Below, in pieces: positions 23,059 to 34,094 of a DNA stretch of 64,000 bases (position 1 is its first letter; each line of letters begins with the position of its first letter). The DNA comes from Colletotrichum lupini. Lineage: Eukaryota > Ascomycota > Sordariomycetes > Glomerellales > Glomerellaceae. Both the position numbers and the translations under genes were made by a program. A model generated the notes under the pieces. That model was not told the origin of the DNA and did no database searches. It worked only from the letters and a program-made list of their open reading frames with translations. The stretch lies in assembly GCF_023278565.1 (NCBI RefSeq), contig NC_064680.1:4836001-4900000 (forward strand), in the 5' to 3' direction.

Positions 23059-24083
23059 CCCTTTGGGGTCCGGTCCGCCTTATTGGGGGCCATCTTCGCC
23101 TTTATAAATAAGCTAGTTTATTAGGATTAATATTAAGTATGTTTATTACATATTTTAATAAAACTTTATAAATAACTATAGCCGGCCGTAGCTATTACTA
23201 ACTATTAATACTAACTAAACTTAAAATATTAATAACCCCGCCGTAATATATTAATCGCCCTTCTAATAGCCGAATACTACCCCTTACTTTCTCTTTTTAT
23301 CTTATTTAATAATAACTTTTTTTTATTATTCTTATTTAATACGCTCGCTTATACTCTTTTTAAGCTCTTAATTATATTATTAAATTTAAATTTATTTATA
23401 TTACTTTATTATATTAAAACAGCGCTAATAAGGGTAATGCTTATAATAATATATCTATCCGTTTTTTATAAGTTAATATTATAAATATAGTATTTATTAA
23501 AGTAATCTCTCTATAGCCCGGGGTTATTTAGTATAATACTCGTAGGATTAAAAAACTTTTAGTTATTAAAGAAGCCCTAAGGGTTAACGAGTTATTAATA
23601 ACGTCTTAGTATTTTAATAAAGTATACTTAAAATAGATAGTTAGATAGTAATAGTAATAGTAATAGTATAATAATAATAAACGGTAAGGGAAGCGTCGTT
23701 AACTTAAATGAAAGAAACGAGGTAATAAATATATATATATATATACAAGTTAAAGTTAAAAATATTGGGGCAGATATTATAAGGTCGATATTATTCTTAA
23801 TAATAATAACAAGGGCATTTCTAATACTACTATTATAAGCTACTATACTTAGAAGGGTAACTAACTCATTTAAGTACGCGGCAGGCTTATAAAGTAATAG
23901 CGCCTATTATCGCCGTTAATAATCCGTAGTTATAAACTTTAGAAGAGGGAAAGTTAAGAAAAATCTAAAAAAATAATCTAACGAGATAGTATAAGTATCT
24001 ATTAATACCGTATATTAATACTATATAAATAACATCGAGAATCGCCCGAGCAGCTAACAAAAATAGAATATAAAAATAAATAA
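23059..24083 (+). mobile_element. B-family element, full length (B7)
   Basis: This plus-strand copy runs from CCCTTTGGGGTCCGGTCCGC at 23059 to the tail block GCCCGAGCAGCTAACAAA and an A-rich end (AATATAAAAATAAATAA). The left flank is G2b (ATAGGATAAT) and the right flank is M2. I see no duplication, so a deletion or exchange has joined G2b and M2 across this copy. Confidence 0.85.
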
Positions 24084-24159
24084 ATCTTAAATAAGCTAAT
24101 AATTTAAGCTTTTATAAATTTTAAATTAGTAAGGCTTTTTTTTATTATATATTTAAAAT

Positions 24160-24670
24160 TGTTACGAAGGTAACTTTGTTTACCTTATTCGCCTTATTAT
24201 CAATATTACGTAAGCAAACTATATACCATATTAATCTACGATTTCTGTAGATTATTATAGGTATTGATTATGTAAGCAATACTGCTTATATAAGCTTACG
24301 TGAGCAATGGAAAGTACTGGAAGGTAACTGAATAATCTGGAATTTACTCGAGGCGGAATTACGTACTACGATTACGCATTCACTTACGTATACGCTTATT
24401 AATTATATCATAATTAATAAGCAATAGAATATTCTAGTAGGAGGTTTTTATGCCTATATGTAGGCGTGTATTTACCTACCTAGACCTTTCGTTAAGCAAG
24501 CAACTTCTCATATAGTAATTCAACTATATTACTCTCTTTACTACAAAAACCTCTTTTATATACGCTTATTTCCCCTATATTCATATATTCTTGCTTCTAT
24601 ATGAATATTCACTTTTTATATTCTGTATAAGAATATCCCGCATTACCTCGTTAAAGCTATACGTGCTAGA
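24160..24670 (+). mobile_element. E1: 511-bp solo-LTR-like repeat, little mutated
   Basis: It begins TGTTACGAAGGTAACTTTG and ends TATACGTGCTAGA. The flanks are AAAAT on both sides (24155-24159 and 24671-24675), inside M2 sequence whose empty form is seen in M1 near 11650. A 5-bp duplication and a TGTTA start suggest a solo LTR, although the 3' end is not a clear CA. CpA and TpG are common (AGCAACTTCTC, ATTCACTTACG), so RIP has largely spared it. A mutated relative lies at 62822-63285. Confidence 0.65.
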
Positions 24671-25483
24671 AAAATATATAAAGAATAAATTATAATAACG
24701 TCTACTTAACTACCTCTTTTAATATAATTATAATAATTTATTATTATTATAAACTACTTTTTATTAGCTCTGTTTTTTCTAAATACTAAGCTATATCGGC
24801 CGTTTATTTATATAATTCTTTATTATTCTCCCCCTATTAAAAACGCTAAACTAGCTCCTTATTTATTATTAAAATAAGCTTAATATTTAGCTTTAACTTA
24901 GCTAACTTATCTTTTTTATAAACTTAGTTAGCGTTAACTTATTTTTATTCTTAAATAAGTAGCCTTATTTCTTATTATTAGTACCTTAGTTATTATAAGT
25001 AGTACGAGCTTAACTAATTAACTAGCCTTTTTTAAATAAGGCTAATTATAATAAAATAGGCTATATTATATTCTTTAGCTTATTATAAAAGGATATAATA
25101 ATCTTAGGGTTGAAAGTTTAATAATATAAATCTAAAAAAAACGTTTTTTAAAAACGTTACTAAGGGTGTACTTTTTACTTATTAAAAATAACTAACTTTA
25201 ATATTTTAAAATAGATTTTATAATAATATAAAATACTTAATTTAATTAAAATAGTATAATTTAAATTATAAAATCTAAGGGGGTTTAGGAATAGCCTCTT
25301 ATTAAATAGTATTACTTTTTTAATAAGCTAGCCTTATATCTTAATTAAAACAAGATATTTTAAAAAAAGTATTATTTGAAGTTTATTTAAGTACTTGAAG
25401 CGAGTACTTATATACTCCTAGCTTATAAGTACCTCGCTCTCTATATAAGCTTAGTAAAAATATAGCTCTTAATTACTAATTAT

Positions 25484-25643
25484 TTATTTTTATATTCTGC
25501 CTTTACTAGCTGCTCGGGCGATTCTCAATATCAATTATACGGTATTAATACACAGTATTAATATATACTCCCACCGTCTCGATAGACTATTTTTTTTAAT
25601 GTTCCTTAACTTTCCCTCCTATAAAGTTCACAACCACGGATTA
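25484..25643 (-). mobile_element. Short-form B element (B8)
   Basis: This 160-bp minus-strand copy is bounded by the perfect 15-bp duplication TTAATTACTAATTAT (25469-25483 and 25644-25658). The empty site is in M1 near 12466. CpA-rich stretches survive (AAAGTTCACAACCACGG), so it is fairly young. It is cut ~10 bp shorter at its 5' end than B4 and B6. Confidence 0.92.
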
Positions 25644-26352
25644 TTAATTACTAATTATATTCTATATAATATTAATAAGCTAATATAAGTAACTAAGAGT
25701 ATTTAAGAAATAACTCTTAATATTATTATTACTTAACTTAGTATTAAAAATAATATTAGTACGAAAGTTTTAGTATTTTTAAATAAAGTAATAGGCTTAT
25801 TATACTCTTAAAAATGAGTATATTACGTAGAGGTATTAGAGGATTAAGTATTAGTTATTAAACTCTTTATAAAGCTTAGTCTAAGCTTTTTTAAAAATAT
25901 GCTTAGTTTTAGCGAAAATAATAAGCTTTTATATTATAAAGACCCTATAATATATATAAAAGGGGGGCTTATTAATAAGTATACTAATATAAGCCTTATT
26001 CTTATGACTTAGCGTAGTTATTACTTATATTAATAACTAATATCCCTCGTTATTAAACTTATTATTATTATTATTATTATAACTACGGTCCTTAATTTAC
26101 TTTTACTTAGCCCTAAGTATAATATTAAAATTAATATAATAAATATAAAGTTATTACTAAACGTCTAGGAACCACTCGTTTAATATAGCTTTTATTTACT
26201 TATCGTAGTTTATATTAATAATAATAAAGTAACGGACTAAGTATTAGTTTATAAATTAGTAAATACTTATTAAAAAAAACTAGAAACCCTTTAGTTTCTT
26301 GTTATTAATAAGGCCGAACGTAGCGTTATAAATAGATCTAAAATAAGTTTAC

Positions 26353-26542
26353 TATAATGGATTCGGGATGCGGCCGGCGACAGGACGCCGATGACTCAGC
26401 GACCGGTGCACGGATCTCATTACGAAAGAACTTTCTAAGAAGCAGAGCCCTTACGAAGGACTCTACAAGCTTTAGTCTTACAATACACCCATACCTACAT
26501 TGTAGCCTCGCTAGTTAAGTGCTCATAGCCTAATCTCTTACA
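26353..26542 (+). repeat. Solo LTR of G2, barely mutated (D1)
   Basis: This is exactly 190 bp, from TATAATGGATTCGGGATGCG to CTCTTACA, flanked by TTTAC on both sides (26348-26352 and 26543-26547) within M2. Base composition and CpA content are very different from the surroundings (GCGGCCGGCGACAGGACGCC, CCGGTGCACGG). It is the same LTR as in G2a and G2c but almost free of RIP. It differs from the second solo copy (29529-29718) at only a handful of positions. Confidence 0.92.
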
Positions 26543-26936
26543 TTTACTTAGTAACTCTAAAAAGAGGGAGCTTAAAGTAATTAGTATTATAAATATTATT
26601 AAAGCTAATTACCTTAAAGAATCGCTTTTATATTTAGAAATAATAAGAAAAGGTCTAAATAAAGTTAATAAAGTTAATAAAGCGGTTTAGCTTATTATCT
26701 ACTTATTTTATTATATATAAAATATCTCGCTTATTAAATAGCTTAATCAACGCTATAATTAGCGAGTATTTAACTAGTTTCTCTCGGTTTATACGAGCCC
26801 TAACGTTATAAATATCTTACTAAGTAAATAAGGACTCTAGGAACTACTCTTAAATAATAATACGTATATTACGAGCCCAAATCCTAACTCATTAGCTTAT
26901 AGTTTTAATAATATCCTTAATTATTTTAATATATAT

Positions 26937-28119
26937 AGTGGTTTTTTTCTAGCTTTATAGGCACAAAAGATCGACCTTAACGGGATTACGTTTTTAAGGG
27001 AAATTATATAATATAATATACTTTTTAATTATATAATACGCACAATATATCCTAAATACGTACTTAACGTAATATAATAATTTTAATACGAAAACCGCTA
27101 TTTAATTTAGGATGAGTAAGCCACTCTCTTTGTTACGTAGCGGTACTAATTAAAAAGGTTAATAGTAGAGGTTAGTTATAATAGTTAGCCATAATAATTA
27201 GCTATAATAATTAGCTATAATAGTTAGAGGCGGCCCTTAACTATAGAGGTTCTAAACTTTAATAGTAACGTAGAGGTTTTTAAAAAAAGGGCTAAATAGG
27301 CTAATATTTACTACTTAGAGCTTATAAAGATTCTTTTTATCCTTATTATTTTTAATATTACCTAAAGCTACTCTCTATTTAAACTAAATAAATCTATTAA
27401 ATAAATTTACTAAACAAATCTACTAAACAAATTTACTAAACACATCTACTAAACAAATCTACTAAATAAACTTATTAATATATAAACTACTACCTTAACG
27501 AGAACCTACTCTACTCTTAGTATATAGTTAGTAATTAGTAGGCTAGAACTCTAAAAATGCCCGTCGATAAGTCTGCCCCTCTCGGGGTGGGTGCCCTCGG
27601 CTAGCTCGACGCTATAGCTATCGTAGCTAACGTAAGTACGCCCGAGGATTAGTAAAGTACTTTTTAATAGTGCGGAATTTAGTTAAGTAATAGTATAAAT
27701 ACCGTAAATAGCCGGGCTAGTACGGACGTTAAGATTTAATATATTAACGCTAACTTAGCTATAATAACTACAATAAACGGGCTAAAAGTATATAAAGTTA
27801 GGGTAATAAGCCGGCGCCTTAGATAGTTCTTATAAGACCCCCCGGGTAATAATAATACTTATATAAAAAATAGATTATATTAGACCTAGCTATTTACGTA
27901 GGGTAGTACTAGGAGGTCCTATATATATTAGAGTGGGTAAAGCTTACTTTATAAGCGGGCGGCGGAAGGTTAGGAGCTATTAATAAAAGGGAGATAATAA
28001 TCGAGTTGGTTAACTATTATTTTGGTTAGTAGTTAAGTATAGAGCGTATTATACTTAGTTTTCCTAGATCCCAATACGTAATACACGGTACGGCCCCGGC
28101 GGATTACTCCGTCGGGGGG
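26937..28119 (-). mobile_element. C-family element, full length (C5)
   Basis: This minus-strand copy runs from the 3' end (ATAGTGGTTTTTTTCTAGC at the left) to the 5' end (CCCCCCGACGGAGTAATCCG on the minus strand) at 28119. It carries subfamily (ii) of the middle segment. The left flank is M2 in + orientation and the right flank is M3 in minus orientation, so no duplication is seen and the locus was rearranged. Confidence 0.82.
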
Positions 28120-28697
28120 AATTTACTTCTTATATGTTTTAAATATAATCCGTAGTTATAAACTTTATAAGAGGGAAAGTTAAAAAAGTAGAAAATTTTA
28201 AAAAATAGTTTATTGAAACAGTAGGAGTATTTATTAATACTATGTATTAATACTATATAATCGATATCGAGAACCGCCCGAGCAACTAGCAAAGGCAGAA
28301 TAAAAAAAAACAAATAATCGATATTAAGAACCGCCCGAGTAGCTAGTAAAGGTAGAAAATAAAAATAAATATATTTTAAATATATAATAAAAAAAAGCCT
28401 TACTGATTTAAGATTTATAAAAGCTTAGATTACTAACTTATTTAAAGTTTATAAATTTTAAACATATAATATAATAATTATAAACGAGTATATAAGTTAT
28501 AGTAGTATTCTTATTTTTAAAAATCTTAAATTAGAGCTTAAGTTGAAAAAGATAGTAAGAATAGCTGTATTAATATACTTACCCTTATTACTTTGATAGG
28601 GAGGTACTATTTTTTAAAAACTAATTAAAAAGTGAAATAGTAACGCTTATATAAGAGCGACGCCTATATATTAATTTATAACGCTTGTATATTAATT
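28120..28697 (-). mobile_element. M3: left-end fragment of the M transposon, inverted
   Basis: This is the reverse complement of about 11343-11690 of M1, interrupted by B9. Its outer end (28610-28697) is the left TIR with decayed ATACGGGC units (on the + strand GCGACGCCTATATATTAATT near 28657). The remainder of the element is not attached. Confidence 0.75.
28148..28370 (+). mobile_element. B-family short copy with duplicated tail (B9)
   Basis: It is inserted in M3 with the duplication ATGTTTTAAATATA (28134-28147) and ATATTTTAAATATA (28371-28384). The copy starts ATCCGTAGTTATAAAC. After the first A-rich tail a second tail unit follows (TCGATATTAAGAACCGCCCG, then a second A-rich end), about 60 bp. 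The same double tail is present in B13, so it marks a subfamily. Confidence 0.88.
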
Positions 28698-28754
28698 CTC
28701 TTTATATAATATTTATATAAAAGTTCGTAATAAAAGTAATATTATAAAAAGTAA
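28698..28754. other. Short unassigned spacer
   Basis: This is AT-rich sequence between the M3 terminus and B10 that matches nothing else I recognise in the window. It may be the original target of M3. Confidence 0.4.
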
Positions 28755-28921
28755 AGTCGTGGTTGTGAACTTTGCAAGAGGGAAAGTTAAAAAAGTGGAA
28801 AATCCAAAAATAAAGTCTATCGAGACAGTATAAGTATCTACTAATACCGTATATTAATACTATATAACCGATATCGAGAACCGCCCGAGTAGCTAGCAAA
28901 GGCAAAATATAAAAACAAAAA
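28755..28921 (+). mobile_element. Short-form B element (B10)
   Basis: This copy starts at CGTGGTTGTGAACTTTGCAA and ends with AGCTAGCAAAGGCAAAATAT plus an A-rich tail. It keeps TpG and CpA. The right flank (ATAACTACGGATTATTAATA, 28922-28962) is itself a piece of another B in the opposite orientation. No duplication is found. Confidence 0.8.
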
Positions 28922-29397
28922 TAAATAACTACGGATTATTAATAATAATATTAAGTACCTAACCCCCCCAACGGAGCAATTCGCTAGGGCCGTACCGTAT
29001 ATTACGTATTAAGGAAAACTAGGTATAATACGCTCTATACCTAACTACTAACTAAAATAGTAATTAACTAAGTTAACTATTATCTCCCTTTTATTAACTC
29101 CTAATATTCTACCGCTTCTAGCTATTTATAAGGCGAGCTTTACTTATTTTAACGCATATAAGACCTCTTAATACTAGCTTATATAAATAGCTAGGTCTAA
29201 TATAATCTCTTTTTTATATAAGTATTATTATTACTTAAGGGGTTTTATAAAAACTATTTAAAGTACTAATTTATTATTTTAACCCTATATACTTCTACCC
29301 CGTTTATTATAGCTATTATAGCTAGGCTAGTATTAATATACTAAATCTTAATACTCGTATTAACCCGGCTATTTATAGTATTTATAATATGACTTAG

Positions 29398-30646
29398 CCC
29401 TTTGGGGTCCGGTCCGCCTTATTAGGGGCCATCTTCGCCTTTATGGGTATGCTGGTCTATTAGGGTTAATATTGAGTTTTTATTACGTATTTACTTTAAT
29501 AAGATTTTAGAACTAACTATAGCTAGCTTGTAATGGATTCGGGATGCGGCCGGCAACAGGACGCCGATGACTTAGCGACCGGTGCACGGATCTCATTACG
29601 AAAGAACTTTCTAAGAAGCAGAGCCCTTACGAAGGACTCTGCAAGCTTTAGTCTTACAATACACCCATACCTACATTGTAGCCTCGCTAGTTAAGTGCTC
29701 ATAGCCTAATCTCTTATATAGCTATAGCCGGCTATAGCCGATATTAACTATTAATACTAACTAAACTTAAAATATTAATAACCCCGCTACTATAATATAT
29801 TAATTACCCTCTAAATAACCAAAAACTACCCCCTACTTTCTACCTTTTTTAATAGCTCTAGATTTTTTTTCCTAGTCTCTTTAAATTTCTTATTTTATTT
29901 GAATAATACTAAAGTATTAATAATACTTAGGAGTTAGTTAAGTATTTCGAGGTTATTATATTATATAAGCTAAGTATTAATAATAGTAATACTTAAAAAA
30001 ATATATATACGTTTTTTCAGATCTTTAAGTTAATAATAGTTAGTTTATACTCTTTTAAACGATCCTTTTATAAATCGGGATTATTAAGTATAATACTAAT
30101 AAAATCGAACTACTAGCCCTTAAGGTATCTTTATAGGTTAACGAGTTAGCGTTTTAGTATTCTAAATATTCTTAAGAGTAGGTAGACGGTTCGGTAGTAA
30201 TAATAATAATAATAGGGTAATAGGAATAGGGTAATAGTAATAGACGGTAAGGGAAATAGCGTTTTTTAATTTTAATAAAGGAAACGAGGTAATGTATATA
30301 TATATATATATATAAGTAAAGTTAAAAATATTAATAAGGTTAGTATTATTTATAATAACGGTAATAAGGGTATCTCCGATACTATATTATTATAGGCTAT
30401 TATTACCTAAAGGGGTAGTAAACTTAGCTAAGTACGTAATAAGCTTATAAAGTAGTAGCGTTAGGCGCTTAGTATTACCGTTAATAATTTTAAACTTTAT
30501 AAGAGGGAAAATTAGAAAAATAATTTTTTTAAAAAAAACTAGTCTTTTAAAATAGTAAGAGTATGTACTAATATTGTGTATTAGTACTGTGTAAACGATA
30601 CTAAGAATTGCCTAAGTAGCTAATAAAGGCAGAACATAAAAAATAA
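29398..30646 (+). mobile_element. B-family element, full length, with solo LTR inside (B11)
   Basis: It is flanked by ATAATATGACTTAG (29384-29397) and ATAATATTACTTAG (30647-30660). It runs from CCCTTTGGGGTCCGGTCCGC to the A-rich tail AACATAAAAAATAA. A 190-bp G2 solo LTR (29529-29718) was inserted afterwards. This is the oldest-to-youngest stack C6, then B11, then solo LTR. Confidence 0.9.
29529..29718 (+). repeat. Solo LTR of G2, barely mutated (D2)
   Basis: This is exactly 190 bp, from TGTAATGGATTCGGGATGCG to CTCTTATA, with the 5-bp duplication TAGCT (29524-29528 and 29719-29723) inside B11. It is nearly identical to D1. It shows that G2 was active, and that its LTRs recombined to solo form, after B11 had landed. 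Confidence 0.93.
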
Positions 30647-31207
30647 ATAATATTACTTAGTTAAATTCTATATTATTAAAAAGTACTTTACTACTTTTTA
30701 AGTATATTTATATTAGTTATAATAGCTATAGTGTTAAGTTAGCTCAGGGTACTTAGCTTAAGAGGGGTAAACTTATTAATAAGTATTTTTAAAGTAGCAG
30801 TTTATATATTAATAAGTTTATTTAGTAGATTTATTTAGTAAACTTATATAATAGATTTATTTAGTTTAAATAAAGAGTAGCTTTAGGTAATATTAAAAGC
30901 GATAAGTATAAAACGAATTTTTATAAGCTTTAGTATAAGTAATAAATATTAGCTTATTTAGCCCTTCTTTTAAAAACCTTAACGCCGCTATTAAAGTTTG
31001 AAACCTCTATAGTTAAAAAAGGCCGCTTTTGACTATTATAGCTAATTATTATAATTAACTATTATAACTAACCTCTATCGTGAACCTTTTTAACTAGCGC
31101 TATTACGTAATAAAAAAGGTAACTTACTTATCCTAAATTAAATAGCGGTTTTCATATTAAAATTCTTATATTATATTGAGTTTTATTAGGGGGGCTGTAT
31201 TAGTTAG

Positions 31208-31547
31208 CTAGGCGGGCTATGTCCTACTTTTCCCAACCTAATTTAATAAATAAGAGGCCAGGGATTATTCTAACCGCTTTTTGCTATTACTAATTACTTA
31301 CTTCTACTTACTTACTTTAACCTCGCTATTACTACCTACGAAAAGTAAAGTTATTACGACTTTTTAATAAAAGAACTACTAATTAACCTAATTAACCTAA
31401 TTAACGTAATTAACCTAATTAACCTAATTAACTTAATTAACTTAATTACCCCTACGTAATTAGAGGAGTATAATTACTTACTATAGTTAGGTAAAAAAAA
31501 GCGTAATCCTCTTACTAATTAAAGAAAGTAGGATATATCCTACCTAG
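31208..31547. mobile_element. MITE-like sequence with 23-bp terminal inverted repeats
   Basis: The left end (31208-31230) reads CTAGGCGGGCTATGTCCTAC then TTT. The right end (31525-31547) is its reverse complement with four mismatches, three of them C/T or G/A. The interior of ~290 bp is AT-rich and non-coding. I cannot define a target duplication, so transposon status is inferred from the inverted repeat only. Confidence 0.5.
31379..31450 (+). repeat. 9-bp minisatellite
   Basis: About eight tandem copies of CTAATTAAC lie inside the MITE-like sequence. The variants GTAATTAAC and TTAATTAAC fit point mutations. Confidence 0.85.
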
Positions 31548-31549
31548 AT

Positions 31550-31728
31550 CGCCGTCAATGATCCGTGGTTATAACCTTTATAAGAGGGAAAGTTAAAAAG
31601 GTAGAAAATCTGAAAAGAAATAGTCTATTGAAACAATAGGAGTGTCTATTAATACTATATATTAATACTATATAATCGATATTAAGAACCGCCCGAGTAG
31701 CTAGTAAAGGTAGAAAACAAAAGTAAAT
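31550..31728 (+). mobile_element. Short-form B element (B12)
   Basis: This copy starts exactly at CGCCGTCAATGATCCGTGG, the same point as B4 and B6, and ends with a GTAGAAAACAAAAGTAAATA tail. No clear duplication is found. It abuts the MITE-like sequence on the left and an internal piece of another B on the right. Confidence 0.82.
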
Positions 31729-32016
31729 ACGTATTTTAGATCTTTAAGTTAATAATATTTAATTTATATTCCTTAAGACGACCTTATTATAGTTCGGGGT
31801 CTTTTAGTATACTATTTATAAAATTAAACTTCTAGCTCTTAAAGTATCCCTATAAATCGATAAGTTAGCGTCTTGATATTTTAATAATATATATTGAAAA
31901 TAATTTAATAGTAATAGTAATAGTAATAATAATAGCGATAGTAATAATATAATAACGATAAATAGGAAGAAAAGCGTTTCTAAGTTCGAATAAAAAAAAC
32001 GAGGTAACGAAAATAT
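31729..32016 (+). mobile_element. Internal fragment of a B element
   Basis: This corresponds to the middle of B (TTTTAGATCTTTAAGTTAAT through AACGAGGTAACGAAAATATA). It is bordered by B12 on the left and C7 on the right. A 60-codon minus-strand open frame here (31865-32047) runs over the trinucleotide-rich middle and into C7, so it is a chance frame. Confidence 0.7.
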
Positions 32017-32871
32017 ATAGTAGTTTTTTTTCCGAGTTTATAAGCACAAAAGATCGACCTTAACGGGATCACGTTTTTTAAACAAATTATATAATATAAT
32101 ATACTTTTTAATTATATAATATGCGTAATATACCCTAAGTATATACTTAATATAATATAGTAATTTTAACATAAAAACCGCTATATAATTTAGGATAAAT
32201 AAGCTACCTTTTACGTAGTAGCGCCGGCTAAAAAGGTTAATAATAGAGGTCGGCCGTAAAAGTTAGAGGCAGCCTTCATTAATTATAGAGGTTCTAAACT
32301 TTAATAATAACGTAGAGGTTTTTAAAAAAAGGGCTCAAAGGGCTAATATTTAGCTACTCTTCATACTAGAGCTTATAAAGATTCTTTTTATCCTTATTAC
32401 TTTGAATATTACCTAAAGCTCTATTTAAACTAAATAAATTTATTGAATAAACTTATTAAATAAACTAATTAATATATAAACGATTATATTGTTAAGAACT
32501 TACTCTACTCTTAGTATATAGTTAGTAATTAGCGGGCTAGGACCTTTTAAAATGCCCTTTAATAAGTCCCCCTCTCTAGGGCTTAATAAATTCTTAGGCC
32601 CCCTCGACGCCCTAGCTATTATAATTAATATAAATATACTTAAAAAATAATATAATACTTTTTAATAATACGGAATCTAATTAAATAATAATACGAATAC
32701 TATAAATAGCTAGGCTAATACGGACGTTAAGATTTAATATATTAATAGTAACTTAAAAATTATATTTTATAAAGCTAAATATCCCTCTAATACGGGCTAT
32801 ATTATAAATATAAGGGAATATGTAAAAAGTCCCCTAACTTTTAATAAAAAAGAGTATATAATATAGGATTT
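32017..32871 (-). mobile_element. C-family element, truncated by B13 (C7)
   Basis: This minus-strand copy starts at its 3' end (TAGTAGTTTTTTTTCCGAG) and has subfamily (i) of the middle segment. It stops at AATATAGGATTT, where B13 begins. Its 5' third does not reappear beyond B13. Confidence 0.8.
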
Positions 32872-33943
32872 CCCTTTAGGGTCCGGTCCGCCTCATTAGG
32901 GGCTATCTTCGCCTTCATAGGTAAGCTAGTTTATTGGGGTCAATATTAAGTATCTTTATTACGTACTTTAATAAACTTTATAACTAATAATAACTAGCCG
33001 TAGCTATTAATACTAACTAAACTTAAGATATTAATAACCCCGCTACCGTAGTATATTAATTACTTTTTTAATAGCTAAATACTACCCCTTACTTTTTCTC
33101 TTTATTTTATTTAATAATAACCTCTTTTTATTGATATTCCTATTTAATACGCTCGCTTATGCTCTTTTTAAGCTCTTAATTATATTATTAAGTCTAGGTT
33201 TATTTATATTACTTTATTATATTAAAAAAGTACTAATAAGGGTAACACTTATTATAATATATTTATTTATTTTTTATAAGTTAATATTATAAATATAGTA
33301 TTTATTAAAGTAGTCTTTTTATAGCTCGGGGTCGTTTAGTATAATATTTATAAGATCGAACTTCTAATTATTAAAGAAGCCCTAAGGGTTAAGGAGTTAG
33401 CGTCTTAGTATTTTAATAAAATATACTTAAAGTAAATAGTTAAATAGTAATAGTAATAGTACGATAGTAATAAATAGCGAGGGAAGTAGCGTTTTTGACT
33501 TTAATAAAGGAAACGAGGTAACGAATATATATATATATATATATAAGTTAAAGTTAAAAGGTAGATATTATAAGGTCGGTATTATTCTTAATAATAGCGA
33601 CGAGGGTATTTCTAATGCTACTATTATAAGCTGCTATACTTAGAAAAGTAGTTAACTTAGCTAGGTACGTAGTAGGCTTATAAAGTAATAGCGTTAGGTA
33701 CTTAATATTACTATTAATAATCTATAGTTATAAACTTTATAAGAGGGAAAGTTAAGAAGAATCTAAAAAAAGATAGTTTACTAAGATAGTATAAGTATTT
33801 ACTAATACCGTATATTAATACTATATAATCGATATTGAGAACCGCCCGAGCAACCAGCAAAGGCAGAATAAAAAAACAAATAACCGATATTAAGAATCGC
33901 CCGAGTAGCTAGTATGGGTAGAAATAAAATGAATAAATAACTA
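32872..33943 (+). mobile_element. B-family element, full length, with double tail (B13)
   Basis: It runs from CCCTTTAGGGTCCGGTCCGC to a duplicated tail: the first ends AAGGCAGAATAAAAAAACAA, the second repeats CGATATTAAGAATCGCCCGA and ends AAATAAAATGAATAAATAA. The double tail is shared with B9. The right flank is a B remnant in the opposite direction. Confidence 0.85.
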
Positions 33944-34094
33944 TTATACTAAACAAACCCGAGCTATAACAAAACCGCTTTGATAAATACTATATTTATA
34001 ATATTAATTTATAAAAAACGGATAAATATATTATAATAAGCGTTACCCTTATTAACGCCTTTTTAATATAATATAATAATATAAATAAGCTTAG
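33944..34094 (-). mobile_element. Internal B fragment (B14)
   Basis: This minus-strand middle part of B (TTATACTAAACAAACCCGAG through AATATAAATAAGCTTAG) is interrupted at 34095 by a B 5' end in the opposite orientation. Confidence 0.7.

Larger units (their letters stand above)
24084..26936 (+). mobile_element. M2: truncated copy of the M transposon
   Basis: This is collinear with about 11580-13545 of M1. Both termini are missing. It is interrupted by E1 (24160-24670), B8 (25484-25643) and a solo G2 LTR (26353-26542), each with its own duplication. The right end is cut by C5. The long + strand frame of M1 continues here with RIP stops. Confidence 0.8.
28963..31178 (+). mobile_element. C-family element split by B11 (C6)
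   Basis: Segments 28963-29397 and 30661-31178 form one C copy, subfamily (ii), starting CCCCCCCAACGGAGC. B11 sits in it with a 14-bp duplication. The last part of C is missing: the copy stops at TTATATTATATTGAG and the MITE-like region follows. Confidence 0.82.
31179..31549. other. Gene-free stretch holding a MITE-like sequence
   Basis: No protein frame is visible. The stretch differs from the B, C, G and M families. It holds an imperfect inverted repeat (31208-31547) and a 9-bp minisatellite (31379-31450). Some TpG and CpG survive, so RIP is moderate. Confidence 0.55.

Noticed and set aside
23059..24083. Target duplication for B7
   Set aside because: The left flank ATAGGATAAT and the right flank ATAAGCTAAT are only loosely alike and belong to different host elements (G2b and M2). 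I do not count it.
26353..26542. GC-richer island as a host gene fragment or promoter
   Set aside because: It is exactly 190 bp, has TG...CA type ends and a 5-bp duplication, and matches the G2 LTRs, so it is a solo LTR.
28104..28313. 69-codon minus-strand open frame
   Set aside because: It spans the C5 end, M3 and B9 junctions, so it is a chance frame over three different repeats.
28702..28905. 67-codon minus-strand open frame
   Set aside because: It is a chance frame on the reverse of short element B10. The similar frame at 28104-28313 exists only because both overlay the B tail.
31865..32047. 60-codon minus-strand open frame
   Set aside because: It covers an internal B fragment and the start of C7, with low complexity and no conserved counterpart.
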